Of a stretch of 46,058 nucleotides of DNA, positions 42,968 through 46,058 are shown piece after piece. The position numbers and the translations under genes are program-made. Every line of letters starts with the position of its first letter. Position 1 is the stretch's first letter. Under the pieces are notes generated by a model. That model worked only from the letters and a program-made list of their open reading frames with translations, was not told where the DNA came from and searched no databases. Source of the DNA: an uncultured Bacteroidales bacterium (GTDB lineage Bacteria; Bacteroidota; Bacteroidia; Bacteroidales; P3); assembly GCA_947175635.1 (NCBI GenBank), contig CAMWNM010000013.1, positions 1 through 46,058 of the forward strand, given 5' to 3'.

Positions 42968-44309
42968 TACATGGGTGGTGCTCCAGCGGGAGTATATGAC
43001 CAGAGTCAAGAAAAAAAGTTTTTTTCTGATGACCATACTGCTGCCGATTCTGCTGGTGGCGCTGATGTTTGCTCCGGCCCTGCTGATGAATATGGGCGGC
43101 AGTGCCAAAACCTATGCCGTTGTGGATGAAACGGGCTTGTATGCCGATGCTTTCTCGGATGAGAAAGATGTGTTTGAACCGGTGGCCGACACCGCTCTCG
43201 GGCGTGCAGGTTTGCGGGAGGGAAAATACGATGCCCTGCTTTGGATATCGGCCGCGGCGGCGGAAGGCAACAGGCAGACCATCATTCTTTATTATGAAAA
43301 GACCGAGCCGTCGATAGAGAAACTGAACCGTATCTCGGCTTCTGCCGAGAATAAGCTCCGCATGGAGCTTATCGGGAAGGAAAGCGGTCTTGCGCCCGAA
43401 AAATACGACTATATCAGCAAGGTGCAGGTTGATGTGCATTCGCAGGATGTCAAAACGGGAGAGCGTTCCTATACGGAGGTAAAAACCATTGTGGCCTATG
43501 CGTTGGGCTTTCTGATCTATATGTTCATCTTTATGTTCGGCGGTCAGATTATGAACGGGGTGATTGAAGAGAAGTCAAACCGGATCATCGAGGTGATGAT
43601 TTCTTCGGTAAAGCCTTTCCAGCTTTTGATGGGAAAGGTGTTGGGGCTGGTGTTGGTGAGTCTGACCCAGTTTTTGCTTTGGGCGCTTTTGGTGCTGGTG
43701 CTCACGGTTGTGGTGGGAATGGTGGCCGGAGGCGGCATGGATGCGGCGCAGGCTACTGCGTTGGCTGAACAGGTAACGATGGGAACGCAATTGGCCGATC
43801 AAGTATCGGCAAGTGGGATGGGGGCGCTTCCGATAAACGAAATCCAATCCACTTTGCTCGAGGCGAAAGAGATTGTGGACTCCCTGCATTTATCCACATG
43901 GCTGACGTTTTTCCTTGTGTATTTCTTGGGCGGTTACCTTCTGTACGCATCTTTGTTTGCCGCGGTGGGTTCGATGGTGGAAAATCAGGAAGACAGCAAC
44001 CAGTTCATGCTTCCCCTCACCGTACCTTTGATATTGGGTATCATCGTGATAGCCAATGTGCTGAAAGACCCGCAGGGACCGATTGCCTTCTGGCTTTCCA
44101 TCATTCCCTTCACTTCGCCTATCGTGATGATGGCCCGTATTCCCTTTGGCGTGCCTGCCGGAGAGCTGGCTCTTTCGATAGGGCTTCTGGTGCTGGGTTT
44201 TATCGGCACCACATGGATGGCGGCGCGTATCTACAGGGTGGGGATCTTGATGTATGGTAAGAAAGGCAGTTATAAGGAACTGTGGAAGTGGCTGCGTTAT
44301 AAGGCTTGA
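42957..44309 (+). CDS. ABC transporter permease (NatB/YhaP type)
   Basis: A 450-residue permease with one N-terminal membrane segment (about 22-43), a large extracytoplasmic domain of about 140 residues, then five or six membrane segments from about 178 on, matching the ABC2-type NatB layout. Conserved-looking points are QREYMTRVKKKSFFLMTIL at the start and IEEKSNRIIEVMISSVKPFQ after the second segment. With the upstream ATPase it forms an exporter; known relatives export sodium or toxic compounds, but the substrate here is unknown. Confidence 0.92.
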   Translation: MKNNTWVVLQREYMTRVKKKSFFLMTILLPILLVALMFAPALLMNMGGSAKTYAVVDETGLYADAFSDEKDVFEPVADTALGRAGLREGKYDALLWISAAAAEGNRQTIILYYEKTEPSIEKLNRISASAENKLRMELIGKESGLAPEKYDYISKVQVDVHSQDVKTGERSYTEVKTIVAYALGFLIYMFIFMFGGQIMNGVIEEKSNRIIEVMISSVKPFQLLMGKVLGLVLVSLTQFLLWALLVLVLTVVVGMVAGGGMDAAQATALAEQVTMGTQLADQVSASGMGALPINEIQSTLLEAKEIVDSLHLSTWLTFFLVYFLGGYLLYASLFAAVGSMVENQEDSNQFMLPLTVPLILGIIVIANVLKDPQGPIAFWLSIIPFTSPIVMMARIPFGVPAGELALSIGLLVLGFIGTTWMAARIYRVGILMYGKKGSYKELWKWLRYKA

Positions 44310-44324
44310 TAGAATTCAGATACG

Positions 44325-45485
44325 ATGGAGATAAAGGGATGCCGCCTTTTGGTGGTGGATGACGAGGCTTTGATACGTGATAGCCTCCGGGAGATATTGG
44401 AGTACGAAGGATGTGTGGTGGAAGAGGCCGCCGATGGCGCCAAGGCCTGGGCACTCTTGCAGAAATCCTCTTTCGATGCGGTGTTTTGTGATATCAAGAT
44501 GCCGGGAATGGACGGGGTGGAACTGCTTGAAAAGGCTATGGCGGAGTTTTCTCTGCCATTCATCATGATTTCGGGGCACGGCGATATCGAAACGGCGGTG
44601 GAATGTATCAAGAAAGGGGCGTTCGACTTTATCTCCAAACCCTTGGATTTGAATCGGATTTTGGTTTCGGTCAAAAATGCGTTGGATAAAGAGCGGCTTA
44701 CCGTGAAGACGCGGCAGTTGCAGCGGCAGGTGGAAGAAAAATACCGTATCGTGGGCAATGCCGGTGCTTTCGGCCTGGCTTTGGAAATGGCCGACAAAGT
44801 GGCTCCCACCGATGCGCGCGTGTTGATTGTGGGTGAAAACGGTACGGGAAAGGAACTTCTGGCCCGCCGTATCCACCGTGCGAGCAGGGTGGGAGATGGG
44901 CCCTTTGTGGAGGTGAACTGTGCAGCCATTCCATCGGAACTTATCGAAAGCGAGCTGTTCGGACATGAAAAAGGGGCATTTACCTCGGCGGTGAAACAGC
45001 GCAAGGGAAGTTTCGAGCAGGCCCGCAACGGCACCCTCTTTCTGGACGAGATAGGGGATATGAGCCTTGCCGCGCAGGCCAAAGTGTTGCGCGCCTTGCA
45101 AGAGAAAGTGATTATGCGGGTGGGCGGCGAGAAACCGATAGAGGTGAATGCCCGTGTGATAGCGGCCACCAACAAGAATCTGGAAAAGGAAATTGCCGAG
45201 GGGCGTTTCCGTGAAGATCTGTATCACCGTCTCAGTGTGATTGTTATCAAGGTTCCGCCCTTGCGCGAGCATGTGGCCGATATTCCGCTTATGGTGGATT
45301 ATTTCGTGAAGTGCCTGTCGGCTTCCATGGGCCGGCCGGCCGTAAAGGTTACCGAAGACGCTTTGGTTTGTTTGCAGCAGCAGCATTGGGCGGGCAATAT
45401 ACGCCAGTTGCGGAATATTGTGGAACGCCTGCTCATTCTCTCTCCGGGAAATATCAGCCGCTGGGAAGTGGAGAAATATCTGTAG
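44325..45485 (+). CDS. NtrC-type sigma-54 response regulator lacking the DNA-binding domain
   Basis: A 386-residue protein. The receiver domain (1-120) has the acidic pair Asp12-Asp13, phosphorylation site Asp56 in FCDIKMPGMDG and a Lys in SKPLDL. The AAA+ domain has Walker A GENGTGKE at 170-177, the sigma-54 contact loop as GAFTSA at 217-222 (canonical GAFTGA, so Ser at 221), Walker B TLFLDEIGDM and the sensor region VIAATNKNLEKEI. The protein ends right after HWAGNIRQLRNIVERLLIL and a short helix; the usual C-terminal Fis-type HTH is absent. From memory, similar HTH-less GAFTSA members occur across Bacteroidota, so this is probably a family trait. The gap to the permease is 15 nt. Confidence 0.9.
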   Translation: MEIKGCRLLVVDDEALIRDSLREILEYEGCVVEEAADGAKAWALLQKSSFDAVFCDIKMPGMDGVELLEKAMAEFSLPFIMISGHGDIETAVECIKKGAFDFISKPLDLNRILVSVKNALDKERLTVKTRQLQRQVEEKYRIVGNAGAFGLALEMADKVAPTDARVLIVGENGTGKELLARRIHRASRVGDGPFVEVNCAAIPSELIESELFGHEKGAFTSAVKQRKGSFEQARNGTLFLDEIGDMSLAAQAKVLRALQEKVIMRVGGEKPIEVNARVIAATNKNLEKEIAEGRFREDLYHRLSVIVIKVPPLREHVADIPLMVDYFVKCLSASMGRPAVKVTEDALVCLQQQHWAGNIRQLRNIVERLLILSPGNISRWEVEKYL

Positions 45486-45511
45486 CCGGCAATCATTTCG
45501 TTTACTTTTTG

Positions 45512-45519
45512 TACTTTCG
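45512..45519 (+). promoter_or_regulatory. -7 element of rnpB
   Basis: TACTTTCG, the same octamer as upstream of cstA, ends 5 nt before the predicted 5' end of RNase P RNA. No clear -33 TTTG is present. Confidence 0.55.
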
Positions 45520-45523
45520 CATC

Positions 45524-45867
45524 GGGGATGGTTCGGACTGTCGCTGCATTGCAGAGGAAAGTCCGGGCAACACTGAGCCACCATACTTCCTAACGGGAAG
45601 GCGGCCGCAAGGCCGACAGACAGTGCCGCAGAAAATAACCGCCGGTTTCCGGTAAGGGTGAAAACGTGAGGTAAGAGCTCACGCGGGGTGCGGTGACGTT
45701 ACCCCGGGGTAAACCTTATGGGTTGAAAGATCAAATATACCGTATGTCAAGGCGGGCTCGGCCGATGACGGGGGGTAGATCGATAGAGCGGTCCGGCGAC
45801 GGGCCGCCGAGATAAATGACAGTCGCCTTGTAAGGAGGTACAGAACCCGGCTTATAGAACCATTCCT
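45524..45867 (+). ncRNA. rnpB: RNase P RNA (bacterial type A)
   Basis: The catalytic RNA that trims tRNA 5' ends. The universally conserved 5' core GAGGAAAGTCCGGGC is at 45554-45568 and its 3' partner ACAGAACCCGGCTTA at 45840-45854, which together make P4 and the catalytic core. The ends pair as P1: GGGATGGTTC (45525-45534) with GAACCATTCC (45857-45866), with one G-U pair. The length of about 344 nt is normal. A short T-run after P1 may act as terminator. It begins 38 nt after the response regulator stop and has its own -7 element. Confidence 0.97.
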
Positions 45868-46058
45868 TTTTAATTTAAACGTTCTGAGCGAGCATCAGCT
45901 TCGATAGAAGTTTCCGCTTTCTCCGGTTGCGTACATCGGTGCGCTCTTGGCCGAGTATCCATGTTTGTTTTTTTAGTCCTTGCCCATAGCCTTTTCCCCT
46001 TGGTCCATTGCCCTAACGGCGGTACGGGGTGGAGTATGTTGAAAACTTTTTTCAAAAA
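45868..46058. other. Right-edge region, no supported gene
   Basis: A minus-strand open frame (45870-46055) starts with ATG and encodes about 61 residues (beginning MKKVFNILHPVPP). It has no recognisable family and other minus-strand frames look equally protein-like. It may belong to a gene whose upstream part is outside the window. Nothing else is seen here. Confidence 0.3.

Noticed and set aside
45870..46055. 61-codon minus-strand frame after rnpB
   Set aside because: No family likeness and competing frames look equally coding; the window ends too soon to decide, so it is not called as a gene.

Overview
The window reads as chromosomal DNA of a Bacteroidota bacterium, most likely a Bacteroidales member that has a type IX secretion system (T9SS). 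Three things point there. Promoter-like sites follow the phylum's TTTG / 19-21 bp / TAnnTTTG pattern. Start codons are preceded by A-rich sequence rather than Shine-Dalgarno motifs. The gene content is also typical: T9SS type A sorting domains, an Omp28-like protein, an Omp_b-brl_3-type TonB receptor, and an HTH-less NtrC-type regulator.

Left edge (1-2,900): an AT-rich, membrane-anchored KAP-type P-loop NTPase, possibly cut by the window edge, ends next to the 3' stump of an outer-membrane barrel gene. This looks like an accessory insertion. A strong bidirectional terminator separates it from an AraC-type regulator. From 4,160 to 9,613 the genes are ordinary: tRNA-Gln(CTG), the CstA transporter, an RluA-type pseudouridine synthase coupled to panB, a PLP-dependent alpha-oxoamine synthase and a YiiX-like papain-fold protein.

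Centre (9,690-20,331): a well-formed promoter leads into five tightly spaced genes on the + strand. The first four encode large secreted proteins; the first three are related and carry PKD/Ig-like modules. Genes two to four end in T9SS sorting domains, the first lacks one, and the fifth encodes an outer-membrane beta-barrel. Base composition changes sharply inside these genes, as if N-terminal modules were exchanged onto conserved C-terminal parts. This is the best candidate in the window for an undescribed surface system. Glycerate kinase (-) and a separate Omp28-like T9SS cargo (+) follow.

23,499-29,655: tRNA-Gly(CCC) with its own promoter and terminator, then a non-coding array of 76-bp tandem units. 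Each unit holds a long hairpin and a promoter-like sequence, and the last partial unit seems to supply the promoter of ffh. Next come ffh-folD-glmM-pgk, apparently one operon, and then a TonB receptor/FAH-family pair on the opposite strand.

32,373-46,058: a histidine kinase is translationally coupled to hemW and followed by a secreted protein of unknown function. On the minus strand a small lipoprotein-like gene precedes atpD-atpC. Then come glutamine synthetase, a flippase, a NatAB-type ABC exporter, a sigma-54 activator without a DNA-binding domain, and rnpB (RNase P RNA). All identifications come from reading motifs and translations by eye; no database search was run.
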